Shown: positions 42,572 to 53,850 of the stretch, in pieces
How positions within the stretch are numbered: position 1 is the first letter of the stretch
Layout: each line of letters starts with the position of its first letter
Translations under genes and position numbers: made by a program
Assembly (NCBI GenBank): GCA_001600495.1
Contig: BCKE01000049.1
Coordinates: 214,691 to 278,690, forward strand
Length of the DNA: 64,000 nt
From: Pilasporangium apinafurcum
Lineage: Eukaryota > Oomycota > Peronosporomycetes > Pythiales > Pythiaceae
Direction: 5' to 3'
The notes under the pieces: generated by a model
Told to the model about the DNA's origin: nothing
Database searches by the model: none
What the model saw: the letters and a program-made list of their open reading frames with translations, nothing else

Positions 42572-44408
42572 CTAAAGAGATTCTCCTCTTTGTGCTTTGG
42601 GTGTCGCAATGTCGTCAGCAGCGGAAGTCACGCGCTGCATCAACTCGATACCACGCGCAATAGATGCAGGAGTAACTGGTTCTCTGTTTGGAATTTGGTT
42701 CATGTGCACGTACCACTGGCTATTCTCACTCGGACGCCACATGAATGCAATGACGCACAAAATGCAGAAAACCAGCAAACGATTTGCAGCCCACAGGAGC
42801 CAAATCCACTTCCAATCCATTAAAATGGTGCCGGAATACCTGACAAACGCACATAAATAGAATTCAGTACAATAAGCCCGCCGCATAATAGCATTGCACT
42901 TACACTGCACCCTCCAGACCCATGAGGAAAAAAGATATCGATACATATGCATAGAGTATCCGCGTCAAAGACGTGTACATTTTCAATTTTGCAGTCTAGA
43001 TAGAAGAAGTTGTAGTTAAATGAGGTTAATAATCGATGTTATAGTGGCTAGTGATGCCCGATAACCATCGTTTACCTGTCCAAATGCTGCGAGGTTCTTG
43101 CGTGTTAACGCCAGTGACGTAAAAATCCATCCACCAAAGCAAGCGTTTGTGACAATTACTAGAAACTCCCACACTGCCGGCGGTCGCGCGTCACCATCTG
43201 ATTGGTTTAGAATGTGACTGATTTCCAGGGCTCCCACCGCGATAAAGTAACACACGCCTAAGCCTGATACCACAAAGATCTCGGGCCATGAAATCTGTGG
43301 ACGTACAATCCCGTAGCCCAAGCACACCAGTGTTGTGGCAATTCTCGCGACCATACCGGCGAGAATCTTCACTGTTGTCGAGAGAACAACTGCACCAGGG
43401 TAGGGACAGCATACTGGCCGACCTGTATCGTTCAAGAACTTGTATGTAACAAACCACGCAATTGATTCACCTGCAGTAAGCACGTAGGCAAGATCATCTC
43501 ATTGTTAGTGGTCACTGTTCAAGAAACACTGACCGTCTCTCTCTACCTGTTGATAGTAACAGCACGACCAAGATCACATAGTGCAGTCCAATGGCATTTT
43601 CTCGACGCCAATTGATCAGAACTAGGAACCAGAGGTCGACAAATCCGTATAATACCGAGAGGACGCCACTGAAATGTACACAATGAGTCATTTGAAGCAC
43701 CACCATCTCGTTCAAATACGCGCACCACAAGAACCACACGTACTTGAACGGGAAGAGTCCGTAAAGAAGCGCTGGCAAGTACCCATATGGATTCTGGAAC
43801 GCAATGCGTGCATGAATTTCGAACAGTGGGTCCATCATTGGGTAGTTGGAGAACTCGGTTGAGCTCACTGGGTAGCCAAATGATTCGTTCTTCTGCTTCC
43901 AACAGGGCACCAGCAACACGACCTGCAAGCCACTCGCCACCGGACGAAACTGTGTCGTAATCTCGAGTATCTGCTCGTCTTCAAGTCGGTGAAATTCGCC
44001 ATACAGCTCTCCATCACGATTGCCTTCGATTGGGTCGGAAAAATTCCACGAACAAATGGAATGCTCATCGATGTGATTTAATGGATCCATGTCGGTATAA
44101 CTCACAACCACCACCGCAAAATCAAAATAGTCATGCAGCCGATGAACTGTGATAGTATCAGCGACTTCACCATCATCCAGCGGCTTAATCGTGGCGCTCA
44201 CAGACACGGTAGACTGCCCACCAATGCCGAAGGGGCCATGACCATCGGCGAACATCTTTTCTGTAATCTTGCATCCAGTCGATTTGCCCTCGATGACATG
44301 GATGGATGCCCACACTGCGTTTTGCGGGAGAATTGTAGTCAAGACGATGAGTAAACATAGTAACAGGCGCTGCAGTAGCCCCACACGTGCAACGTAATTC
44401 GCATTCAT
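42572..44408 (-). CDS. GOST-family (Lung_7-TM_R) seven-helix membrane protein, paralogue 1
   Basis: Golgi/secretory-pathway 7TM family (GPR107/108, TMEM87 relatives). Five exons: 44408-43744, 43668-43547, 43470-43076, 42995-42904, 42839-42572, about 513 aa. The signal peptide (LLQRLLLCLLIVLTTILP) is followed by a lumenal domain of about 200 residues (MFADGHGPFGIGGQSTVSVS). The membrane part starts with the family hallmark NPYGYLPALLYGLFPF, then GLHYVILVVLLLSTG, RPVCCPYPGAVVLSTTVKIL, CLGYGIVRPQISW and WIWLLWAANRLLVF. Intron 1 (75 nt) is in frame and easily missed. The C-tail is short and polar. It lies head to head with paralogue 2, 316 bp apart, with shared intron positions. Confidence 0.87.
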
Positions 44409-44724
44409 CGGGCAGGTATCTTCAAGTCAATCTTCCCTTCCACCTGTTGATTTTTTAAGTCAACTGCCTCATCGGCCATCCCTAGACCATCATTCCTCAT
44501 CCTCGAATTTCTAGCCAATAGTATGAATCCAATTCATTCTCTAACCAATCAACAAGATCAAAAAGTTTCTGTACAAATTTTAACGAATCATAACATGTCA
44601 ATGTAACAGTATTTTGGCCAATCCATGACTGTCTATCCTCGCATATCCGCAGAAAATGAACACAATCAAACAGCTCAAGCAAAGAAGGAGAAACAAGAGG
44701 AAGAAGAAGTGCTTGGTAACTAAG

Positions 44725-46586
44725 ATGACACGGTGGCAGATGACGCACCAGTGGATGTTACAGACATTTTTAGTCATATTATCGATGCTACTTGTGGCAC
44801 GAAATGAGAATACGATGGTTGAGGCATCGATTTACCCTGTGGAAAGTCAGATGTGGATCCCTCCGTTCCAACACGCCGAGAAGATGTTTGCAAGTGACAA
44901 AGGTCCCATTCTTGCGCGCGATGGTAATTCTACTATCACGGTAAATGCATGTGCATGATTGTACTGGATGCTGAGTGATTGTCGGAGTTGTGTCTCGTGA
45001 TTGACGAATGAATTCGCCACTGTTGTTGTGATTTGTAGATTGATGTGTCGGGTGTGAACTTAACCAACACAGTGAACGGCTGGCGACTGGTAGTGTTCGT
45101 TTACCATGTGAACAACTACGACGCATTTATCGCGGTAGAGGATCAGATTGAACTGCTAGCCTGCTCACAGGAAACAGGACTCGAGTTTGAAGGCATGTCG
45201 GAAGTGCAAAAGTATTCGTTTGTCGTGGCAAATGCTTCGGTCCATGCCAACGCTGTATACCATGTGGATGTTGCTGGATGGATCGATACTCAGATCTATG
45301 TGTGTCCTAACGGTGAAGCCATGCCGGAGGATCTACAATTTGCAGGGACGATGGAAGTCCGAAATCCTTACGGCCTCTTGCCAGCGGTGCTGTATGGAAT
45401 GCTCCCATTCAGTGGTTTGTTAACCATTGGATATTTGATTCTCGATGGATTTTTTGCGGTCCTGCTCTGCCGTCATCGTCAACAAGTCATTCAGCTTCAT
45501 TATGGTATTCTCTTGGTACTCGTTATCAGCACAGGTGTGTAATGCTCTCTCACAAAACATTCTCTCTTCCTACTTTCTTATATTCTAACGCTCTCTTCCA
45601 ATGTGTTCTATGCAATAGTCGCTACCGGTATTTGGTTTTACGCGTTCTACAACATGAACAAGACGGGTGAACCAGTATGCTGTCCCTACCCGACCATTTT
45701 CCTTGCGGCAGTTGTCCTTGATGTACGTCTGAAGAACTTTTTATGCTTTGAACAGGACCATTTTTCTTACATCTCATTATCTGTCATTGGATACAGGCGG
45801 TTGTTCGGACGCTCGCACGTATCATTCTGCTAGTGGTTTGCTTGGGGTATGGAATCGTGCGTAGCCGACTGAGTGGAGCAGAAATTGTTGTCATCACGTT
45901 GCTCTCGCTCGCGTACTTCGTGTCTGGCGTGGCGGACGAAATCACACGAGGTACATCTAGCGGCTCCGAGTTCCGACAGCAGCCCACGGCGTGGTCTTTT
46001 TTGCAGTTATTGTGCAACCTTGTCTTCATTATGTGGATTCACTACTCACTGGAGCGCATTTTAAAGCAGCTCCGTGAGCAGAAGCAATTCGCAAAGTTAG
46101 GTATGTACAAATCGCTCGCGTGGGCGTTAGTGGCGTTCATCATCTTTTTCAGCATACTTACAATCGTTGCCGTATGCGGTCGATTGGGTGTGTTTGAGTG
46201 GGATGTTGAGTTGGAATGGATGCAATTGGTGGCGTGGCCGGTTCTAAACTTCACGGTCTCGACGTCGATGTGCTTCATTTGGCGCCCTACACAAAATAGT
46301 TCGCAATTTGCATTCTCCATGCAGGTATGTCTCGTGATTGTGAGCCGATGTTATAACTGTTGAAACACGCTTAATTAATGGGGATTCTTGTTCATTCTTT
46401 GAGCAGCTTCCGATGACAGATGATGGACAAGGCTTGGAAATGACAACACATGATTCATCGAGTGATGATGACATCGATGTAGAACTGGAGTCGGATGAGG
46501 AAGCTGATGGAGAATCATCCCAGAAACGAAAAGAAGATGTCAAAGCAAAGCAGCGATCTGTGAGTGAAGAGATTGACGAAGTGTAA
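44725..46586 (+). CDS. GOST-family (Lung_7-TM_R) seven-helix membrane protein, paralogue 2
   Basis: Five exons: 44725-44940, 45039-45534, 45619-45722, 45797-46324, 46407-46586, about 507 aa. A signal peptide (MLQTFLVILSMLLVA) leads to a lumenal domain with HAEKMFASDKGPILARDG, the counterpart of the paralogue's KMFADGHGPFGIGG. Helices: NPYGLLPAVLYGMLPFSG, LHYGILLVLVISTG, EPVCCPYPTIFLAAVVLD, CLGYGIVRSRLSG and MCFIWRPTQNSSQF. The phase-1 intron after the STG triplet is at the same place as in paralogue 1. The C-terminal tail is longer and very acidic (SSDDDIDVELESDEEADGES), unlike paralogue 1, so trafficking or partners may differ. Confidence 0.87.
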
Positions 46587-46833
46587 GCAAATGAGACTGT
46601 AAAGATTTGATCGTCTCTCAACCATATCTTCATTCTTGGTCCATTCACTTCGAGATGCCTGGAACTCTAATGACCGCTGATATACTCTGGTAGTAACCAT
46701 AAAAGCATGATTGCATAGGTACCTTCACAATCAGTCCATAAAGACACTGTTGAAAATGTATACTCATGACGCGCACATCGAGTTGGAGTCATAACTGCTG
46801 TTATTCTTCTATACCGAAAAAAATCATTTCTTT

Positions 46834-49573
46834 TTATGCGTATTTCTTATGGTTCCCAGTAAAGCGGAATGCAACGAGGGCCAGCAACATAAAGCACACG
46901 CCTGGCAAGATTAGCGCTTGGGCAGTTAAGCCTCCTTCGGTTTGAGCGTAGCCACCCTCCGCCAAAGCATTGGCTTCCAAAATTCCGTCCGTGTCAATAC
47001 GATCCCCAATTCCTGGTGCATCTTCGTAGACTGCAGGCTTCTTCGCGCCATCTTTCTTCGGCGGGCAGGGTTTAATAACAGGTGCTTCAGTTTCTACGTT
47101 GTCCGCACGAAGCCGTTTCTTTTGGCATGCTTGAGGAAGAAGCTATTACGACAGCATGTGGATGACAGTGGCTTAGTAACATCATTATCAAGACTTTTGA
47201 TGGGCACCATCACATACCTCGGCCGGCCCAGAATAGTGGTTGCAAACTTCCTCGGTCAACTGCTTGAACCCAATACCATGCTGAGCGTCACCAATAGCAT
47301 CACCATCGAGTAAAACCTGACCCAAATCAATAAAAAAGATGCTTAAACGGCATTCTGTGTTACAATTTCCAAGTGAGTCGTACTTACATATGGAACCCAA
47401 GGAATATCGACTTTCAGTCGTTCTTCCACGTGCTACAATTAAACAAACACGATGTCACATAGAATGTTCATCACTTGGGCATGAAAAACAAATAATCTTC
47501 AAATGCACAATACCTTCTTGAGCAAGTCCGTGCTTCGTTCGTCGTAGCATTTTTTCACACGCGCGCTCCCCTCGCCAGCGAAGCATTTGTCCACAACGCC
47601 CTCCCACGTCATGCCTTTGTTGTCTTTGCTCTCGAGGCACTATGCAACCATTCAATACAGATGCATTAACTCAAACTTCATGCCATTAGCCCAAACAAGA
47701 TCAATATGACAGCACTTACAGCAAGACCCTCAATCAATTCATCCAATTTGGGATATTCTTCAATGACGCAACTCATATATCGATGACCCATGCATTCGAC
47801 CAGTCCTTTGTTGCAAATGAAGCTACTAGTAGCTTCATCGAACTTCGTTCCTGCTGCTGGTACGGGTCTGAACAATTAGCAAATCAGTGAAGACAGCACA
47901 GGTTTAAATCATCATGACAACCCTCACTAATGAGTGAAAGCGTGAATGCACCTGAAATCAATAATCTCACGAAATCTGCGCAACACAGGTGCATGGAACA
48001 ATATTAGAGTTAATAACTGAGCGGTAACAGGTACAAACTGCCTTTGATAACGTACTCTGGATCGCGCAACATTTGCAGGAGCGGGTTTGTGATAAACGAC
48101 ATGCAACCGAGACTGCTCATGAATATGCCCACATGAAACAATAACGAGATAATCGTTAGTGATGCATTCATTATTCGTATTCCCAAAGGTTGAAAAAACG
48201 CACCAGAAGGCTCGCCAGTACAACGTCAGGTGCAACTTTCCATCAGAGGCAACATTCACATCCGGCTCATCGCCTTTAATATCCAACTCAAGAACACCGT
48301 CATCTTCGTTTTCCTTCTGCTGAGCCACTGCTGCTTCTTTGGGGAAATTTTTCTGCTCACCCACGAGTTTTACACACTGTTTTGGGTAGAACTGCAAGCA
48401 GTCGACAATAAAACACTCATTTCAGACCATTCATCGCTAAAAACAATCTAGGGATGTTGTTACTGCTATACAAACCTCTTTCGGACCCTTGTAAGCCATA
48501 CAAATGTTGGAGGCGAGTTCATTTAGACTCACACCTTGGGTAGCAGAGCCGAGTACTTTCGACTCCACAATGGTCTAAATGATGTGAATCATGAAAATTT
48601 AGAACAGGGAAGCGTGAACCACAATATATGACTCAAAACAAAGAGATAATCAACAGCACAAATATACATACATATGGCATCCATCCGACATGCCCGGCAT
48701 TATCTTTGCGGATAAATTTCAGGAGTAGATCTTTGCTTTTCGTATCAAAGCATTTCTTCACTTCGGTTCGTTCCTCTGGTGTAAGGCAGTTCTTCAATTT
48801 CGTATCCCAGTCGCCAACTTCACCAGATTCGTCACCTTCAATGCACTAACATTCACAATTTCGACCAAACTTTAGCATCAGTTCCATCATTCACCTGATT
48901 GCATATTCATCACAGCCATTCCATGTAGTTCGTACCGCAATATTACCGAGGTACTTAGGGACGTCATTCTTATCTTTCTCTATCACGCATACTTGCCATC
49001 GATGGCCAATGCACTCCAGCTCGCCACCTTCGCAATCCAAAGCACCATTTACTTCAGCCATCCCCGCAGCAGGGATCAATCTATCGAGACACATCAACAC
49101 CAAAGCGGCAGTTGCCAACACATAAAGCGTCAAGAGGCTGCTAAACACAGCGCCAAGTGGAAAGACCAGCTTACGAGAGATCCACGATACTATTGAATCT
49201 ACAGTGACAAGCGCAGGAGAGAACAACATGAACGCGTTTATGTCAATAGTGGATCTACGACTTGCGGCACCAATCAATGTAACGATGTCACATACTCTTC
49301 ATTGTGAATCAGCTCCAACATCGGACCACCCACAAACCATTGACAAGCAGGACTATACACAATAAACAAAAATCACGTCCAAAACCACACCATACGAGTC
49401 AGCATTTACAAATACGTGCACCCACTCGAGCAGAAAGAAGGAAAGGAAATTGCTCACCAGAAGGCACGAAAGTAAACCCGCAAATCAACGTGATATTGCG
49501 CAGGAACATCGTACGCGCTCACCACCAGCCAACTCGAGAAGAGCAGCACACATATTGACAAGAAAGACGGCAT
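46834..49573 (-). CDS. Tandem double GILT-like thiol reductase, type I membrane protein
   Basis: Fourteen exons: 49573-49458, 49352-49284, 49198-49175, 49080-48936, 48845-48672, 48574-48476, 48391-48204, 48112-48035, 47975-47952, 47867-47720, 47639-47514, 47432-47388, 47316-47218, 47142-46834; about 547 aa. After a signal peptide come two GILT (lysosomal thiol reductase) modules. Module 1: active-site CPAC, then LIPAAGMAEVNG, CEGGELECIGHRWQVCVIE, CLTPEERTEVKKC, GWMPYVT... Module 2: active-site CLGC, PVPAAGTKFDEATS, CNKGLVECMGHRYMSCVIEE, VKKCYDERSTDLLKK, DIPWVPYVLLDG. The active-site Cys is split by an intron in both modules, and each has a 24-nt exon right before PAAG. A Lys/Pro-rich linker and one membrane helix (LILPGVCFMLLALVAF) end the protein. 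Likely reduces disulfides in the secretory/lysosomal lumen. Confidence 0.85.
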
Positions 49574-49959
49574 GTTTTTCTCTCCCGCTCTCTTTCTCTT
49601 GCTCCTTCGGTTCTTCGATCAACCTTTACAACTGGCCACGTCGGTAGTTAGTGAATCGATGGAAAAAAGGGAAAAATGATATGATAGTGGCGGTAGGATC
49701 ATCAGGAGTTCAGATCCATTTTTTCCACAAGATGTACCATTTTTATGGTACATTTGTTAGTCAAAAAAAGTGGTACATAGATATAGGTACGGTGTACCAC
49801 TTGAAGTTATTTCAGGAGATCCAGATAAGAACGATCCAAAATGCTTTAAATGCTTTAAATGCTTCTACTAGGAAGTGCATAGAGATGAATGGATGGATTG
49901 AGGATGAAATTAGTAGCGAGATATACATAAGAAAATAGCAGTAGCTCACTTTCAGAGCG
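49574..49959. promoter_or_regulatory. Divergent promoter with palindromic repeats
   Basis: Between the GILT gene (-) and the coiled-coil gene (+). TGTACCAT-TTTT-ATGGTACA (49733-49752) is a perfect 8-bp hairpin. GGTACGGTGTACCACTTG (49786-49803) repeats, with one change, the motif at 18596-18613, also in a divergent promoter at the same distance from the plus-strand start. Between them GTGGTAC (49770-49776) is the inverse of GTACCAC. Function unknown; regulator binding or a repeat end are possible. Confidence 0.4.
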
Positions 49960-51080
49960 ATGACGCGACCAACCAGTGACTACCGATGGACAGAGCGTCA
50001 CGTGAAAAACTGGGAAACCATGGGGGAGACAGACCAGGATGAGGAGCTACTTGGTGTGAGTGCTGAAGCACTGGATGCGCATCATCAGGTGTTGGAGATG
50101 GCACGCACGATTGAGATCCTGACACGTGATTTTGAAAACCAGCAAAAGGAATTGGCCGAAGCCTACCGGCGATTGCAGGCTTATGCTATCCGTGAGGCAA
50201 GATGGACAGATGGTAATGACCAAAGTGACAGTGACGAAGGAGACAATAAACCATTTATGGAGCAATACCAAGCCACTCATGAGCATCATCGTCACTCCCC
50301 TGAGAAGGCATGCTGCTCTCACCAAATGGATCTAGAAGAAATGCAGCGGGTAAAAAGGAACTCATTTGCTCTAGTACTCAACAGATTGATCACATCCATT
50401 TATTGAACTATTTTCTTTTTTATATGCAGCTGGTGGAAGTAAAGAACACTGCATTGACTGACGCTCTCCAGCAACGAAATGAATACCGCGTTCGACTCAA
50501 TCAAGCCGAAATACTTATTAAAGACCTTCGTGCGACGATCCACATGGAGGCTAAAACCGATAGCAGAGGAGGTAATGGTGGGTGGAAAGTGCACCCTGCA
50601 GTCTCGACTATGAGTCAATACCATGTAATGGGTGCCACGTCGTCATCGCATGCAGTGACGACCCCGACATTCGCTATACCCGGTAGCTGTAGCACCGCAA
50701 TACTTGGTGGAAGTAATGGAGCAGCGATCGAAGTGCCACGCAACGAGCGGTTTGACAACGAAAGTACCTACCATCGCAAGGAGAACGACGACCTCTTTTG
50801 GCGAAAGCAGTATAAGGAAGCCGTGCGGATGCGGAAGAAGTACGGGCTTGTCGCAACCACTGGAAATGGTGGTAGCAGTAGCTCTTCTACTCATCCGAAC
50901 AATAACAGCAACAGCCACCATTCGCATGGAGGCATGCGTCCGTCGCTCAAAATCTTTTCTTATCCAGACAATCGAAGGCAGAAAGGAATCGTTGATGAAA
51001 ACGTGCCATTTACCCGCTACATTGGGATTAGCACGCGGCAGAACGAGATTATCAAAGAGCATCATCGAATGCTTTCATAA
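49960..51080 (+). CDS. Coiled-coil protein, function unknown
   Basis: Two exons (49960-50349, 50430-51080), about 346 aa. Residues about 45-75 form a coiled coil (EMARTIEILTRDFENQQKEL); a second begins at the splice (LVEVKNTALTDALQQRNEYR to about residue 165). A Ser/Asn/Gly/His-rich low-complexity region follows, and the end is basic with a conserved-looking tail (FTRYIGISTRQNEIIKEHHR). No catalytic motif. The C-terminal block may be the functional part. No targeting signal. Role could be cytoskeletal or ciliary, but nothing proves it. Confidence 0.7.
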
Positions 51081-51194
51081 CACATCAAAACGAGGCTTTC
51101 CGAAGCCATATCGTATTTATAGACGAACAACAGAGAAAGATTATGGTAACTAAACCTGTAAAATAGAAATGAAAACGGAACCATATTCGCCACT

Positions 51195-53173
51195 TTAACT
51201 GCTAGCAACACCAGACACTGGAACTGGTGGTGGAACTGCAACATTTTCCGTTGCTATCTCCTGTTCGGCTGGTTGAGTACTATTGGTGGTCTTGTTGGGT
51301 AGGTTGCCTTCCATAAAGAGACCTTTGCCTTCCCTTGCTGACTTGATGGCTGCACTAATCACAGCACGGCGCTTCATATCGGATGTATTTTTTGGCAACT
51401 CAGGTGCAGGCACCGTTTTACCATCCACGACAAAGTGCGTCACACGTTCGTAGGGGAACGCACTCAAAGTAGATTCATGAAAGTAGCCAGTAAACTTCAA
51501 TCGACGCAGATAAACTTCGTAGATTTTCTCTGGAAGGCGAACTTCCGTGACAAAACCCGAGCCAAACCCCTTGGTCAACACGCGCTCGCCTTTTTCGAAT
51601 TTGGGTTTACTATAGGAATCGAATATGATGGGCGTTAAGAAATTCAGTGTTAAGCGCGTAGTACAGCATAGTACACGCGCATGACTTACGGTGCTATTTT
51701 CATAGTCGCCATTGTGGAAACCTTGGCTTTAACAGTCGACAACGTCGTGAATCCTCCTGCAGCAGATGCCTTGACACTTGCTGACGCAGAGTAGACAGAA
51801 TTTCTCGTCATGTTGAAAATGGACGAAAGTCGTCGGTTTGCCATATGGCTCTCAGGAGGCGCATGAAACATCATGGTTTCAGCGTATACATCACTCATGT
51901 ACAGCGTTGGAGCCGCTACAGAGTCTCCAATTGACCCCAATTCCAATTTCACCTCATATGTTTCGTCTTCATCACGATACATCACGACTTCACCAAGTCC
52001 ATATGGGGTTTTCACTCGATCACCAGGCGCAAAATGTGTTCGGCGTTGCAAAACTCTGACCGAATCAGCATGTAAGTACGCTGTAGCACCACATGGCGTC
52101 TTTACAACAAAGAATCTGTCCGAACGAACTTCTAGAACGGTGGAGACGCCGTACGCAGTGCTAACTTTGCCGAGATCACGCGTTTCTTGGATATCTCCAT
52201 TTCTACACAGATTTCAAACCACAGTCAGCTTACTCCAGAGTGAATATAAAATGAACATAATAATCCAATGTTACCTTTTCGGAAACGCGGGTGCATTAAT
52301 TTTCGTAGTGTTGAGTTTCGAGACGACGTTCGCATACCCAGTGCTTGTACTTTCACGAAAGGTCGAGTAACCTTCAAAGATCATGTTTTTGGTGTTCTGC
52401 ATGATCGACCGCGACTGGATTTTCTCGAATTTCTTCGTTGTCGCCTTCATGCGCCACACGTGATCATCATCCCACCGCCAGTCCAACGCGATACTGTACA
52501 TGTCGTCTTCAACGTAATAAGCTTCAACTGTCGCCAATCCCCAGCGCGTCTTCACACGTTCACCAACGACCGACTTGATCTCTCGGATGATGGCATCTTC
52601 ACGTAAATACGCAATGCTCTTGGGCACGAGTTGCACAACATAAAACCCATCGTCCAAACGTATATCCAAAACAGTGCCTGTGCCAAATTTTGTCGCGACG
52701 CAACTGCCACGCTGTGCTTTCAATGCTGGATCCGACTGCGGTGATGGCACGTTTCCTCCGGCTTTTTCTTTATCCGTGAGAGATCGACGGGTCACGAGTG
52801 TGGAAGCAGAAGGCGGATCGCGTTCGCTAGCGGAGTGGCTCTGGCGCATTTTCTTGTAGAGCGACGTGATTTCCAACGTCATGCCGCGTCGGCGTGTCGT
52901 TGAGGGTGAGGCTGAGGGCACTGCATGCACTACACCATCATGAGATTTACGTTCGGGGAGCGCGTGCAACATGTCGCCACCATCGTCCGACACGGGTTCT
53001 TCCCCATCACTATGCTTGTCGTGGTCATGAGCCAGCATCGACTCGGAAGATGAGGCCGTGTGGTCTTTGGATTTCTTCTGCAGCAAATACGAGGGCGCCT
53101 TGGGGAGATAGCTGCCCAGTCCCGTCCACTTCTTTTTGGTGCTGCCGCTGCTATTCATCTCCTTCGACACCAT
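51195..53173 (-). CDS. Repeat-domain protein with SH3-like beta modules
   Basis: Three exons (53173-52275, 52202-51690, 51609-51195), about 608 aa from ATG 53173 (MVSKEMNSSGSTKKKW); an upstream in-frame ATG at 53407 is possible. The N-terminal 200 residues are Ser/Lys-rich and disordered. After that a beta-rich unit occurs about five times. Typical forms are TKFGTGTVLDIRLDDGFYVV, VKTRWGLATVEAYYVEDDMY, VSTAYGVSTVLEVRSDRFFV, VKTPYGLGEVVMYRDEDETY and LTKGFGSGFVTEVRLPEKIY. Each has the pattern "T.(F/Y)G.G.V...R.D..(F/Y).V", like small SH3/Tudor-like barrels. No enzyme motif. In oomycetes such arrays are usually in uncharacterised proteins; a binding or scaffold function is inferred. Confidence 0.7.
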
Positions 53174-53850
53174 CTGAATGAATGAATGCGGTCGCTCTTG
53201 CGCTTTCCTTCTCTTGTCAGTGAGCTTTCTTAGGCGACTGACAGAACAAACTGTATGACAGAGTCGGTCATGTCCGAGGCAGAGTCCGAAAAAAATATAG
53301 CGAGTGGAGGAAATGTTCGGATAATGAAGTGTAAAATCCGGATAAGAAGTAAACTCTGAAACGATATACTGTACATGTAACCCATTTCCATACGATTCAA
53401 ATGGCATTCTATCAGAAACACGGATGGGTTATCTGCGGCGTATCTCATCGCAAAAATGGATAGCAGGTAATGAGACAACATGAAAATCGAGTCGCTGTGT
53501 ATGTAGCTTGTGTATTCTCCATTATCGTATTGATTGTTCATGCACCATTTCGCTTGCCTTTTTCAAATTGTGAACGTTATACAACGCGACATGTCAAATC
53601 TGTAGTGTATACTATACGTCAGGGTATGGGCTATTGAACGCCAACTGGTCTGGTGGAATGGCGTAAAAAATCTCGCATTTCAATGATTTAAGTTAACTTA
53701 GGTACCCATAACTAGCCATCGGATTATGTGATTGTATATCCACCTCATCCGGTTCAGTTTCGTTGCGTACCCATTTTGTTCAATCATCTTTTTCGGCTCG
53801 AATGTTGTAGCCGTCTGCTCTCTCTTTTTCTTTTTTTTTCTTCTTCTTCG
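53174..53850. other. Intergenic, no gene seen
   Basis: Holds the promoter of the repeat-domain gene and the 3' flank of the LisH-like gene. The 53600-53720 stretch is AT-rich; 53820-53850 is a pyrimidine tract. Open frames here are short and not gene-like. Confidence 0.4.

Noticed and set aside
52271-53407. ATG at 53407 as start of the repeat-domain protein
   Set aside because: The extra 78 residues are AT-rich, non-repetitive and unlike the rest; ATG 53173 is preferred, though not excluded.
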